From NCBI RefSeq assembly GCF_004570385.1, contig NZ_SPQL01000005.1, positions 212,164-276,163 on the forward strand: a stretch of 64,000 bases of DNA, given 5' to 3'. Under the pieces are notes generated by a model. The model was not told the origin of the DNA. It worked only from the letters and a program-made list of their open reading frames with translations, and did not search any database. Made by a program: the position numbers and the translations under genes. This stretch comes from Blastococcus sp. CT_GayMR19. Lineage in GTDB: Bacteria > Actinomycetota > Actinomycetes > Mycobacteriales > Geodermatophilaceae. Positions 19,824 through 27,364 of the stretch are shown in pieces (position 1 is the first letter of the stretch; every line of letters begins with the position of its first letter).

Positions 19824-20336
19824 GTGCGCGTGTACCTGCCGGCGACGACGACCGTGCTCCGGACGCTCGTGGACGAGGGCCGCCTGACCGGCCCACTGAC
19901 GGGGTTCGCCGTCACGCCTGCGCTGCGGGAGTTCTACGCGCTCAGCGAGGCCGAGGCCGACACGGAGGAGCTGGAGTACGCCGCGCTCCTGGCGGCCGCC
20001 CGGGCGAGCCTGCGGCTGCTGGACGTCGATCCCTTCGCTGCCCGCCGGCGGGTGGTGCTGGCCGCCGACGTGGCCGACGACTCGGTCGCGCCGATCGACG
20101 ATCCGGACACGGACCGCGGCGCGGTGCGGGTGGCGGGCGACGTCGAGCTCCGGAAGGTGGCGAGCGCGCACCTCGACGGCGCGGACGCCGAGGCCGACGT
20201 GCAGGCTGCGGTCGCCGTGGTGCTGGAGGCGGACCTCGGCAGCGACGACGCGCAGTTCGTCGTCGACCAGGCCGAAGGCCACGAGCTGGCCTGGTACGCG
20301 AACCAGGAGATCGGTCCCGCACTCGAGCTGCTCTGA
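19824..20336 (+). CDS. DUF6912-like actinobacterial protein
   Basis: A 170-residue acidic cytosolic protein beginning MRVYLPATTTVLRTLVDEG and containing GFAVTPALREFYA, EELEYAALLAAARASLRLL and EGHELAWYANQE. These match an uncharacterised actinobacterial family (DUF6912); no catalytic motif or membrane segment is seen. GTG 19824 has GGGAG about 9 bases upstream. It may share a transcript with the upstream acyltransferase-like gene. Its stop is 3 bases from the stop of the convergent FHA-FtsK gene. Confidence 0.7.
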   Translation: MRVYLPATTTVLRTLVDEGRLTGPLTGFAVTPALREFYALSEAEADTEELEYAALLAAARASLRLLDVDPFAARRRVVLAADVADDSVAPIDDPDTDRGAVRVAGDVELRKVASAHLDGADAEADVQAAVAVVLEADLGSDDAQFVVDQAEGHELAWYANQEIGPALELL

Positions 20337-20339
20337 CCC

Positions 20340-23300
20340 TCACCGCGAACCCACCGCCACGGGAACCGGTGCCCGGCGACGCGCCACCTGGACGCGCTCC
20401 ATGCCCACGCCGGTGACCAGCCAGCCGGAGCCTGGCCGCACGGGCAGGGGCGTCCGGGGCAGCCGGATGGCCAGGAGCTCGGCGTCGCCGGGGCCCGGGC
20501 AGAGCAGCAGTCCGCTACGGCCGCGGCGCAGGCTCGCGATCGGTCCCTGGTAGTGGCCGGACAAGTGGCCCGGCGCGGCGGCCGCCAGCAGCGCGATCCC
20601 GCCGCGCGAACCCAGCGCCGGGAGCCGGCCGAGCGCGGGGAACTCGGCCGGTGTCCCCACGTCGTCGGCGACCACGACGCCCGGGCGGCCGTCCAGCTCC
20701 GCGACCCAGGCGGCCATCCCGGTCCCGTCGCCCGGGTCCAGCCAGACGAGGTCGGCCTCCACGGGTGTTCCCGCGGGCGCCGCTCCCAGGCGCAGCACCG
20801 CCACCCCCACGGCCTGGAGGTGCGCGCTGAACGCGTCGAGCGCGGTGGAGCGGCCGCTGCCCGGTGGGCCCGTGACGAGGAGCCCGCCGGTCCGCAGGAG
20901 GTCCACCTCCAGCACGTCGCCCGTGTCGCCTCCCGGGCCGATCGGCAGCGGGAGCGACCCGGCGGTGCCCGGCGCCGGCAGGACCCCGGACCGGAGGTCG
21001 TGCGGAACGTCGAGCAGCGGGTCGGACGGGAGGTCGGCGATGCGCAGGGGGAGGGGGAACCACTGGTCGGCGGCCCGGGGTTCCGGCGGACGCGGGAGGG
21101 CGAGCTGGCACTCCAGCGCCTCCTCTCCGAGCAGCGCCCGGCCCGGAGGCCGGTGGCCCGGTACGGCCCGGGCGGGCACGCCGGCGACTGCGTAGTCGGC
21201 GCGGTCGGGCAGCGGCAGGACGAGGCGCCGGCCGGCGACGGCGGCGAGCCGTCCGCCCGGCACCGCCCGGTCGGCCGTGAGGATGCAGGTCAGGCCCACG
21301 GCGGCGCCGTCGCGCGCGAGCCGGAGGAGGTGCGCCGAACCGCGGCCGGGGTCCGCGTCGTCCAGGACCGTGCAGATCGACTCCGCCCCGTCGACGAGGA
21401 GCAGGATCAGCGGCCAGCCGGCGCCGGGTGTCGCTGCGGCGCGGCGGGCAGCCACCTCCTGGGCGAGGCGGTCGACCAGTCGGACGGCCCGGAGGACGTC
21501 CTCGCCGCCGACGGTGGTGCCGGTGTGCGGCAGGGCGGCCGCCTCGGTCCCGAGCGCGCCCGCGCCGGCTTCGAGCACGTGCACGTGGAGGTCCGCCGGT
21601 CCCAGCCGGCGCACGCTCTCACTCAGCACGCTGCGCAGCAGGGTGGTCCGGCCGCTGCGGGGGCCGCCCACCGCCAGCCACGTGCCGCCGTCGGCGAGGT
21701 CGAGCTCGAGTGGCTCCTGGGTCTGGCCGTCCGGTCGGTCGACCAGGCCGATCCGCAGGCGGGTGCTCCTCCGCGCACCGCGAGGACTCGCGTCGTCCAC
21801 GTCCGAGGCGCCGGGGTTCCGGTCGGCCGGTCCGTCCAGGCTCTCGGCCGGGATGCGCTCGGCCAACGGGGGCCGCCACGGCCGGTGCGGCGTCGGCACG
21901 CCGTCGGTCCCGGTCCGTCGGGCCACCGCCCGGCACAGGAGCGCCAGGTCCGTCTCCTGCCCCGAGGCGGCCGGATCGGGCGGCGCCTCGGCACGGTACG
22001 GCCAGGCCCACCGCCGGATCTCCGGGCCCGGGCCCGGGTCGGGGACGCGGGAGGCGGAGGACGCCACCCGGGCGACCTGCAGCGCGACGGGGGCACCGCT
22101 GCCGACCCGGAGGTAGGCGCGACCGGGCAGATCGACGGGCAGGTGTGCGGCGTCCGTCGTGCCCAGCACGTCGCGCGAGTCGGTCTCGTCCGTGGTCCGC
22201 AGGCAGATGCGCAGGGTGCAGTTGGCGCGGATCTCGGGTGAGACCACTCCGCCCGGCCGCTGCGTCGCCAGCACGAGGTGCACCCCCAGCGAGCGCCCCC
22301 GCTGGGCAATGGACACCAGCCCCGGGACGAACGACGGCAGTTCGTCGGCCAGGGTGGCGAACTCGTCGACCACGATGACCAGCCGAGCGAGGTCGACCTC
22401 GTCCGGGAGGGCCGCGATGTCCGAGACCTGGTGGGTCGCGAGGATCGCCTCCCGGCGGGTCAGCTCGGCGCCGAGGGACCGCAGGGCGCGGGCGGTCGTC
22501 TGGCCGTCGAGGTCCGTCACCAGCCCGACGGTGTGGGGCAGCGCGGCTGCCTCGGCGAAGGCCGCGCCACCCTTGTAGTCGACGAGCAGGAACGAGCACC
22601 GGTCGGGGGGATGGTTCAGCGCGAGCCCGGCGATCAGGGTCTGCAGCAGCTCCGACTTCCCCGAGCCGGTGGTCCCGGCGACGAGGGCGTGCGGGCCCTG
22701 CCGGCAGAGATCGATCTCGACGGGGCCCTCCGCCGTGCGCCCCAGTGTGGCCACGAGACGATCTCGCGATCGCGACCAGGAACCCGTCGCCGCGCCGTCC
22801 TCGCACAGGCGCAGACCTGCGACGGGCAGGTCCAGCAGCCGGACGCGACGAGGCAGGCTCTTGTCCGAGGTCACGGGGCTGAGCGCGGCAAGGTCGCGGG
22901 CGAACTGTGCGGCCACGGAACGAGGCAGACGATCGACCACGATCGAGCTCTGGTCGGCGACGGCCTGCCGGCTGAGGACGCCCACGTCCCCGGTCTCACC
23001 GGACAGCCGCAGCGCCGCATCGACGGTCACCGGCAGGTCGGCCACCGAGTCCGCCACCGCCAGCGTCAGGATCCCGGCGTCGACGGCTCCGCGGAGCGCC
23101 GCGGCGAGCCGGGCGTCCAGCGGACGGTCCACCACCACGACGAGCCACCCGAGCGGAGTTGCGTGCCGGCCCGACGGACCGGCGGCCGCGCGGCGCCGGG
23201 CGGTGATGCCGGTCAGCCACGCATGCAGCGCCTCGTCCTCCTGCTGGGCCTCCGTGCCGCTCGCGCCGGTGTGGCGGACGTGGACGGCGCCCGTGTCGAG

Positions 23301-24632
23301 GTGCGGCAGCCACCGGGCCCACTCCCAGTCCCGGAGGCGGTCGGTGTCGGTCAGCAGGAGGAGGTCGACCTCGCCCGGCGGATGCAGCGCGGTGAGCTGC
23401 GCGAGGACGCCGTGCAGCACTCCGACCGTCCGTTCGCGCGGCCCGATGACGGCCAGCCCACCGGCGGCGCGGAGGTCCACCACTGCCGGGACGTGCGGCG
23501 CGCTCTCGGGACGACGTGCGCCGTCGGGCTCGATCCGGGTGACGCCGATCGTCCCGGGACCGGTCCCGACCCGGATGGTCAGCGCGTCGGCGTCCCCGCG
23601 GCTCCGGCTCCAGAGCAGGGAGGAACGCCGCCGTGCGGCGCCGGCCAGCGTGGCCAGGTCGGGGTGAGCGACGTCCGCGGCGCGTACGCATGAGCGGACC
23701 GCGTCGGCCAGGCGGTTCTGCGCGTCGAGCAGCTCGAGGGCGTGGGCGGCCGCGTCCTTCCGTCCGCTCTGCCGGCCCGACCATCGGTCGGACAGCCACG
23801 TGCCCAGCGCGACGACGGGACTCAGCAGGGCGAAGAACAGGAACGTCGGCGTGTGCAGGAGCCAGGCCATGAGCACGCCCGCGACCGCCGGAAGGGCGAC
23901 CGCCACCCAGGCCAGCCGCCGGCGGGGCGGTGGCTCCGGGGGGCGCGGGAACGTCACCTCCACCTCGGGCCTCGGGGTGGACATGCGCCGGGCCGGGCGC
24001 AGCCGCACCCGCCCCCCGGCCGCCGGCGTGAGTGCGGCGCCCGCCCCGCCCGGGCCGGCGACGCTGACGGCACTGGCGCCGAACCGCAGGACGGCGCCGG
24101 CGGGCCAGCTCACCGGTCGCTCGTCCAGGTCCCGATCGTCCAGACGGCTGCCGTTCGTCGACGACAGGTCGGCGACCGTGATCTCGCCTCCACCGACATG
24201 GACCTCGACATGACGGCGGGAGACGTCCGGGTCGTCGAGCCGGATGGTGGCCTCGCCTCCCCGGCCGAGCACGTGCCGGCCCTGACCCAGCGCGAGGGTC
24301 CGGCCGGCGTCGGGCCCGCCCACGACGTGCAACGAGAGTGCACTGGCACCGCGGCCCGCCACGACGCGCGGCACGGGCCGTCCCAGCCCCAGCACCGCCC
24401 CGTGTGCGAGCTCGGCCGCCGTGAGCGGAACGTCGTCATCGAGCCGGGTCGACCCGGCCCAGAGCCCGGGGATCTCGCTGCCGAGCTCCCGCCCGAGGCA
24501 GGGCAGCACGGTGCCGAGGGTCGCGTCCTCCGCGGCCGTCACCTCCAGGTCGACCGCGCCGCCGACCACGACGACGGTCCAGCGTCGGGTGGAGCGCGCT
24601 GCCGTCGGCTCGGACGTCGAGAGTCGGATCAC
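20340..24632 (-). CDS. FHA-FtsK/SpoIIIE ATPase (EccC/EssC-like)
   Basis: A 1430-residue protein built like the motor of type VII secretion. In order: a ubiquitin-like YukD/EccD-type domain (about 12-90), an FHA domain (about 110-180; VLGRGG, RLDDPDVSRRHVEV, DLSSTNGSRL), a pair of membrane helices (about 230-275), a linker domain, and three FtsK modules. Module 1 has an intact Walker A (AGTTGSGKSELL, about 655) and Walker B (LVIVVDEFATLADEL); modules 2 (GGPRSGRTTLL, about 990) and 3 (GPPGSGRSTAL, about 1252) have arginine in place of the P-loop lysine. FHA domains bind phosphothreonine, suggesting kinase control. GTG 24632 follows CAGGAT by 7 bases. A WXG100 gene lies divergently upstream. Confidence 0.88.
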   Translation of the reverse strand: MIRLSTSEPTAARSTRRWTVVVVGGAVDLEVTAAEDATLGTVLPCLGRELGSEIPGLWAGSTRLDDDVPLTAAELAHGAVLGLGRPVPRVVAGRGASALSLHVVGGPDAGRTLALGQGRHVLGRGGEATIRLDDPDVSRRHVEVHVGGGEITVADLSSTNGSRLDDRDLDERPVSWPAGAVLRFGASAVSVAGPGGAGAALTPAAGGRVRLRPARRMSTPRPEVEVTFPRPPEPPPRRRLAWVAVALPAVAGVLMAWLLHTPTFLFFALLSPVVALGTWLSDRWSGRQSGRKDAAAHALELLDAQNRLADAVRSCVRAADVAHPDLATLAGAARRRSSLLWSRSRGDADALTIRVGTGPGTIGVTRIEPDGARRPESAPHVPAVVDLRAAGGLAVIGPRERTVGVLHGVLAQLTALHPPGEVDLLLLTDTDRLRDWEWARWLPHLDTGAVHVRHTGASGTEAQQEDEALHAWLTGITARRRAAAGPSGRHATPLGWLVVVVDRPLDARLAAALRGAVDAGILTLAVADSVADLPVTVDAALRLSGETGDVGVLSRQAVADQSSIVVDRLPRSVAAQFARDLAALSPVTSDKSLPRRVRLLDLPVAGLRLCEDGAATGSWSRSRDRLVATLGRTAEGPVEIDLCRQGPHALVAGTTGSGKSELLQTLIAGLALNHPPDRCSFLLVDYKGGAAFAEAAALPHTVGLVTDLDGQTTARALRSLGAELTRREAILATHQVSDIAALPDEVDLARLVIVVDEFATLADELPSFVPGLVSIAQRGRSLGVHLVLATQRPGGVVSPEIRANCTLRICLRTTDETDSRDVLGTTDAAHLPVDLPGRAYLRVGSGAPVALQVARVASSASRVPDPGPGPEIRRWAWPYRAEAPPDPAASGQETDLALLCRAVARRTGTDGVPTPHRPWRPPLAERIPAESLDGPADRNPGASDVDDASPRGARRSTRLRIGLVDRPDGQTQEPLELDLADGGTWLAVGGPRSGRTTLLRSVLSESVRRLGPADLHVHVLEAGAGALGTEAAALPHTGTTVGGEDVLRAVRLVDRLAQEVAARRAAATPGAGWPLILLLVDGAESICTVLDDADPGRGSAHLLRLARDGAAVGLTCILTADRAVPGGRLAAVAGRRLVLPLPDRADYAVAGVPARAVPGHRPPGRALLGEEALECQLALPRPPEPRAADQWFPLPLRIADLPSDPLLDVPHDLRSGVLPAPGTAGSLPLPIGPGGDTGDVLEVDLLRTGGLLVTGPPGSGRSTALDAFSAHLQAVGVAVLRLGAAPAGTPVEADLVWLDPGDGTGMAAWVAELDGRPGVVVADDVGTPAEFPALGRLPALGSRGGIALLAAAAPGHLSGHYQGPIASLRRGRSGLLLCPGPGDAELLAIRLPRTPLPVRPGSGWLVTGVGMERVQVARRRAPVPVAVGSR

Positions 24633-24682
24633 CGGGCGATCCTGACCGCTGCCCCGGCAGCGCGGGACCCGAGGACGCCGAC

Positions 24683-24709
24683 CTGTGGACAACCACCGGC
24701 CTGTGGACA
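24683..24709. repeat. Paired DnaA-box-like direct repeats
   Basis: CTGTGGACA occurs at 24683-24691 and 24701-24709, 18 bp apart, between the divergent FtsK and WXG100 genes. On the minus strand the copies read TGTCCACAG; the first extends to TTGTCCACA, the actinobacterial DnaA-box consensus. They may bind DnaA or another regulator. Confidence 0.45.
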
Positions 24710-24737
24710 GCGCGGACGGCGCAGCGGCCCGCCGCCC

Positions 24738-24743
24738 TACCGT
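24738..24743 (+). promoter_or_regulatory. -10 box of the WXG100 gene
   Basis: TACCGT fits TANNNT and would start a transcript about 32 bases before GTG 24783, which has a strong GGAGGAGG site. Confidence 0.45.
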
Positions 24744-24782
24744 TCGCCCCGACCGGGAGGGACCCGGATCGGAGGAGGACCC

Positions 24783-25076
24783 GTGAAGGTCGACATCGCC
24801 ACCCTGCAGTCCATGGCCGGCCAGTGCCGGTCGGAGGCGGCCGACACCGCCGGAAGGCACGCCACCCTGTCGAGCAGCATCAACACGTCGGTGCTCGACG
24901 GGTGGACCGACAGCCAGGCCGCCGTCCAGTTCAGCGAGCTCTACGAGCAGTGGCGGATGTCTGCCCAGGGGGTCAGCGACGCCCTGACCGGCATGGGTTC
25001 GCTGCTCACGAGCGTGGCCGGGTCCTACCAGCAGCACGAGGCCGACATGGCGGCCCGCATCGGCGCGCTGATCTGA
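24783..25076 (+). CDS. WXG100-family (EsxA-like) protein
   Basis: A 97-residue all-helical protein with the size and pattern of WXG100 proteins, small helical-hairpin substrates exported as dimers by type VII secretion. The turn motif reads DGWTDSQ, with W41 followed by T-D instead of x-G. The C-terminal export signal YxxxE is present (Y82-E86, YQQHE). GTG 24783 has GGAGGAGG 4-12 bases upstream. It is divergent from the FHA-FtsK gene and is followed by a perfect terminator, so it is monocistronic with no second esx partner. It probably forms a homodimer exported or sensed by the neighbouring ATPase; this is inference. Confidence 0.85.
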   Translation: MKVDIATLQSMAGQCRSEAADTAGRHATLSSSINTSVLDGWTDSQAAVQFSELYEQWRMSAQGVSDALTGMGSLLTSVAGSYQQHEADMAARIGALI

Positions 25077-25085
25077 GGCCGGCCC

Positions 25086-25119
25086 GCGGCGGACCGGGCC
25101 TCCTCGCCCGGTCCGCCGC
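25086..25119 (+). terminator. Terminator of the WXG100 gene
   Basis: A perfect 14-bp GC-rich stem (25086-25099 with 25106-25119) with loop CTCCTC starts 10 bases after the WXG100 stop. No T run follows. Confidence 0.8.
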
Positions 25120-25164
25120 CGCGACGGCCGCCCGAGCGGCCCGGGGGCTGGCGGAGGGCCGCCG

Positions 25165-25170
25165 TATGAT
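25165..25170 (+). promoter_or_regulatory. Near-consensus -10 box (TATGAT) upstream of the MaoC gene
   Basis: TATGAT differs from TATAAT at one base and is the closest to consensus in the window. It would start transcription about 114 bases before ATG 25291, leaving a long leader. No good -35 hexamer is seen. Confidence 0.45.
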
Positions 25171-25290
25171 CAGCGCCCGTCCAGGCGGGTCACCGGCGCT
25201 TCGTGATGGGCAGCTGGCCTTCCGTACCGGTCGGCCCGCCGTCCCGCGTACCGCCGTACCCCCACGCGTGCGAGGTCGGGAGCGGGTCAG

Positions 25291-25797
25291 ATGCAGTTCG
25301 GTCGGTACTACGAGGAGTTCGAGGTCGGGGCCGTCTACAGGCACTGGCCCGGGAAGACCGTCACCGAGTACGACGACCACCTGTTCTGCCTGCTCACGAT
25401 GAACCACCACCCGCTGCACATGGACGCGAACTACGCGGAGCGGACCACCGACTTCGGCAAGAACGTGGTGGTGGGCAACTACATCTACTCGCTGCTGCTC
25501 GGCATGAGCGTTCCCGACGTCTCCGGCAAGGCGATCGCCAACCTGGAGGTCGAGTCGCTGCGGCACGTCGCCCCGACCTTCCACGGTGACACCATCTACG
25601 GCGAGACCACGGTCCTCGACCGGACCGAGTCGAAGTCCAAGGACGACCGGGGCATCGTGCACGTCGAGACGATCGGCTACAAGCAGGACGGCACGGTCGT
25701 CTGCGTCTTCCGCCGCAAGGTCATGGTGCCGAAGCGCTCCTACGGCGAGAGCCGTGGCGGTGAACAGCCGGGGCGTCCGGAGCCCACACCCCGCTGA
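25291..25797 (+). CDS. MaoC-like dehydratase (mesaconyl-CoA hydratase-type hotdog protein)
   Basis: A 168-residue single hotdog-fold protein. The hydratase segment is TEYDDHLFCLLTMNHHPLHM (about 31-50), followed by VVVGNYIYSLLLGMSVPDVS and VESLRHVAPTFHGDTIYGET. This matches a well conserved actinobacterial MaoC subgroup related to mesaconyl-CoA/beta-methylmalyl-CoA hydratases, which add or remove water from acyl-CoA thioesters. The actual substrate is not known. ATG 25291 follows GGGAG. No partner genes of a CoA pathway are adjacent; the next gene is a convergent Nudix hydrolase. Confidence 0.82.
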   Translation: MQFGRYYEEFEVGAVYRHWPGKTVTEYDDHLFCLLTMNHHPLHMDANYAERTTDFGKNVVVGNYIYSLLLGMSVPDVSGKAIANLEVESLRHVAPTFHGDTIYGETTVLDRTESKSKDDRGIVHVETIGYKQDGTVVCVFRRKVMVPKRSYGESRGGEQPGRPEPTPR

Positions 25798-25824
25798 GCC
25801 GGCGACAGCCGTGACCGGGACCGG

Positions 25825-26259
25825 TCAGCCGGGCAGGAGGCCCCACCCCCGGAGGGTCTCCACGAGCAGAGGCGTGCAGTCCAGGGCCGCCAGGACGGCG
25901 GCGTCGGCGAACTGCACGTCGGCGGCGTCGTCCCCCGCGACCGGCACCTCGCCGGGGGTGACCAGCGTGCACGCCAGGTCCACGACGTCGTACACGACGC
26001 CGTCCCCCTGGATCCGCACGCGTCCGACCGGCGCTCCGGCCAGCACCGACAGCCCCGTCTCCTCGCGCACCTCGCGTTCGACGGCCTGCTCCGGGGACTC
26101 GCCGGCCTCGACCCGTCCACCCGGCAGCGACCACCGCCCACGATGCGGTTCCCGGCCGCGCCGGATCAGCAGCAGTCGGCCCGCGGCGTCGTGCACGATC
26201 GCGCCCACACAGGGGACGACGGGCAGCGAGACGCCGTCCGGGGTGCCCGCCGCGTCCAT
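25825..26259 (-). CDS. Nudix hydrolase
   Basis: A 144-residue single-domain Nudix protein, which would hydrolyse a nucleoside diphosphate linked to another group in a Mg-dependent way. The Nudix box is complete (G-x5-E-x7-REVREETGL, residues about 48-70), preceded by LLLIRRGREPHRGRWSLPGG. The substrate cannot be predicted; dNTP-sanitising MutT-like activity is one option. ATG 26259 was chosen because TAGCCT on the minus strand ends 8 bases before it; a longer frame upstream has no support. The gene is divergent from the DUF6758 gene. Confidence 0.85.
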   Translation of the reverse strand: MDAAGTPDGVSLPVVPCVGAIVHDAAGRLLLIRRGREPHRGRWSLPGGRVEAGESPEQAVEREVREETGLSVLAGAPVGRVRIQGDGVVYDVVDLACTLVTPGEVPVAGDDAADVQFADAAVLAALDCTPLLVETLRGWGLLPG

Positions 26260-26266
26260 GCGCGGC

Positions 26267-26272
26267 AGGCTA
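26267..26272 (-). promoter_or_regulatory. -10 box of the Nudix gene
   Basis: TAGCCT on the minus strand lies 8 bases before ATG 26259 with no Shine-Dalgarno site, pointing to a leaderless message. Confidence 0.5.
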
Positions 26273-26333
26273 CGCAGTACCCACCCGCAGACACGCCGCA
26301 CGAGCCCGTCGCGGTCGACGCGGTGGGGTTCGC

Positions 26334-26362
26334 TTGACGATTCCGCCCCGCCACAGGACGGT
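26334..26362 (+). promoter_or_regulatory. Promoter of the DUF6758 gene
   Basis: TTGACG (26334-26339), a 17-base spacer and GACGGT (26357-26362) form one of the clearest housekeeping promoters in the window. The box ends 9 bases before ATG 26371, so the message is probably leaderless. Confidence 0.6.
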
Positions 26363-26370
26363 GATGCCCG

Positions 26371-26994
26371 ATGAGCGTGTCGCCGGTCTGCCCACGCTGC
26401 GGCGAGGAGTTGGTCGTCCGGCCGGGGTCCTCCGCCCAGGCCTGGTGCCACCTCCACGGCGCCGTCACCCCCCTCCACCACACGGTGCTCGTCGCGCACG
26501 ACGCGATCGCCGCGGTGACCGCCGACGCGCGGGTGCCCGCCTGGGTGCCCGACCCGATGCCGGCCGGCTGGTCGGTGACCGGGCTGGCCTGGGGAGGCGA
26601 GCCCGGGGCCCGGGCCATCGTCGTCGACTGCGCCGGGCCCGCCCCGCTCGGCGGTTCGGCGGAGCTGGTGCTCGTCGCGGAGGAACCCGGCACCGGAGTC
26701 GGGTGCGGGTACGCCGGGCTCCCCGGCCTCGATCCCGGTGACGTGATCGACGGGCCCTCGTCGGTCGACGTCAAGGCCGCCGGTCAGCACGCGCCGCTGT
26801 GGGCGGTGCCCACCTCCGACGACCGGGCCGCCTTCGTCGGTGAGGCCTACGGCGTCTGGCTGTGGCTGGTCACGTGGCCGATGAATGCCGCATGGCTGCT
26901 GGCCGAGCAGCTGGTACTGATCGACCTGCGCGACCGCATCTACCCCGACCTTCCGCTGGGGCCGCCGAGCGAGCACCTCCTGCCGGGCAAGTAA
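26371..26994 (+). CDS. DUF6758-family protein with N-terminal zinc ribbon
   Basis: A 207-residue actinobacterial protein of unknown function. It opens with a zinc-ribbon-like CPRCGEEL and a third cysteine in WCHLHGAVTPLH, then the family pattern VPAWVPDPMPAGWSVTGLAWG, VVDCAGPAPLGGSAELVLVA, GEAYGVWLWLVTWPMNAAWL and LVLIDLRD. The Trp-rich hydrophobic stretch near 165-185 may touch a membrane or form a core strand pair. ATG 26371 follows a clear TTGACG/GACGGT promoter. It begins a plus-strand series that continues with a 52-residue membrane peptide and a PH-domain protein. Confidence 0.75.
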   Translation: MSVSPVCPRCGEELVVRPGSSAQAWCHLHGAVTPLHHTVLVAHDAIAAVTADARVPAWVPDPMPAGWSVTGLAWGGEPGARAIVVDCAGPAPLGGSAELVLVAEEPGTGVGCGYAGLPGLDPGDVIDGPSSVDVKAAGQHAPLWAVPTSDDRAAFVGEAYGVWLWLVTWPMNAAWLLAEQLVLIDLRDRIYPDLPLGPPSEHLLPGK

Positions 26995-27035
26995 CCGGAA
27001 CCCGGTGGGCCCTTTTCACGACCGGCGCGCCGCCG

Positions 27036-27071
27036 ATGGGACGACTGGGACCTGTGTTACCCATGGGACGA
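27036..27071. repeat. Direct repeat ATGGGACGA x2
   Basis: ATGGGACGA occurs at 27036-27044 and 27063-27071, with a 27-bp period, in the 164-bp gap before the small membrane gene. Spacing of more than two helical turns could fit two activator sites. Confidence 0.4.
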
Positions 27072-27107
27072 ATCAGTCCGCCGCACTCTGGCAGACCCTG
27101 TCCCGCA

Positions 27108-27130
27108 GGTTCCGGAGCAGAATCGGAACC
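27108..27130 (+). promoter_or_regulatory. Hairpin GGTTCCG/CGGAACC upstream of the small membrane gene
   Basis: Perfect 7-bp arms (27108-27114 and 27124-27130) flank a 9-base A-rich loop about 20 bases before the GGAGG of the next gene. It may be an operator or an mRNA hairpin. Confidence 0.45.
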
Positions 27131-27158
27131 TCCCGAACGAACACCCACGGAGGTGGCG

Positions 27159-27317
27159 GTGAACCTCAAGAAGGTCGTCACCTGGCTGGTCGTCGCTTTC
27201 GTCGTCTTCTACGTGATCCAGGCGCCCGAGGCATCGGCCCAGATCGTCCGCAACGCCGGCACCGCGCTCGGTGACGCGGCGTCCTCTCTCGCGGCCTTCG
27301 TCGGCTCGCTCGTCTAG
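27159..27317 (+). CDS. 52-residue single-pass membrane protein
   Basis: A small protein with one N-terminal membrane helix (VVTWLVVAFVVFYVIQAP, about 6-23) and a short polar amphipathic tail ending LAAFVGSLV. GTG 27159 is preceded by GGAGG (27149-27153), which is why this short frame is called a gene. Similar small proteins occur next to PH-domain genes in other actinobacteria, as recalled from genome annotations; function is unknown. It is followed after 47 bases by the PH-domain membrane protein, so the two may be co-transcribed. Confidence 0.7.
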   Translation: MNLKKVVTWLVVAFVVFYVIQAPEASAQIVRNAGTALGDAASSLAAFVGSLV

Positions 27318-27364
27318 CCCGCCGTGGCCGAGCGTGCGGGCTTGCGGCCGAGCGGCGCTGCCGC

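Noticed and set aside
24683..24709. Replication origin at the DnaA-like boxes
   Set aside because: Only two boxes and no dnaA, dnaN or A+T-rich unwinding region nearby.
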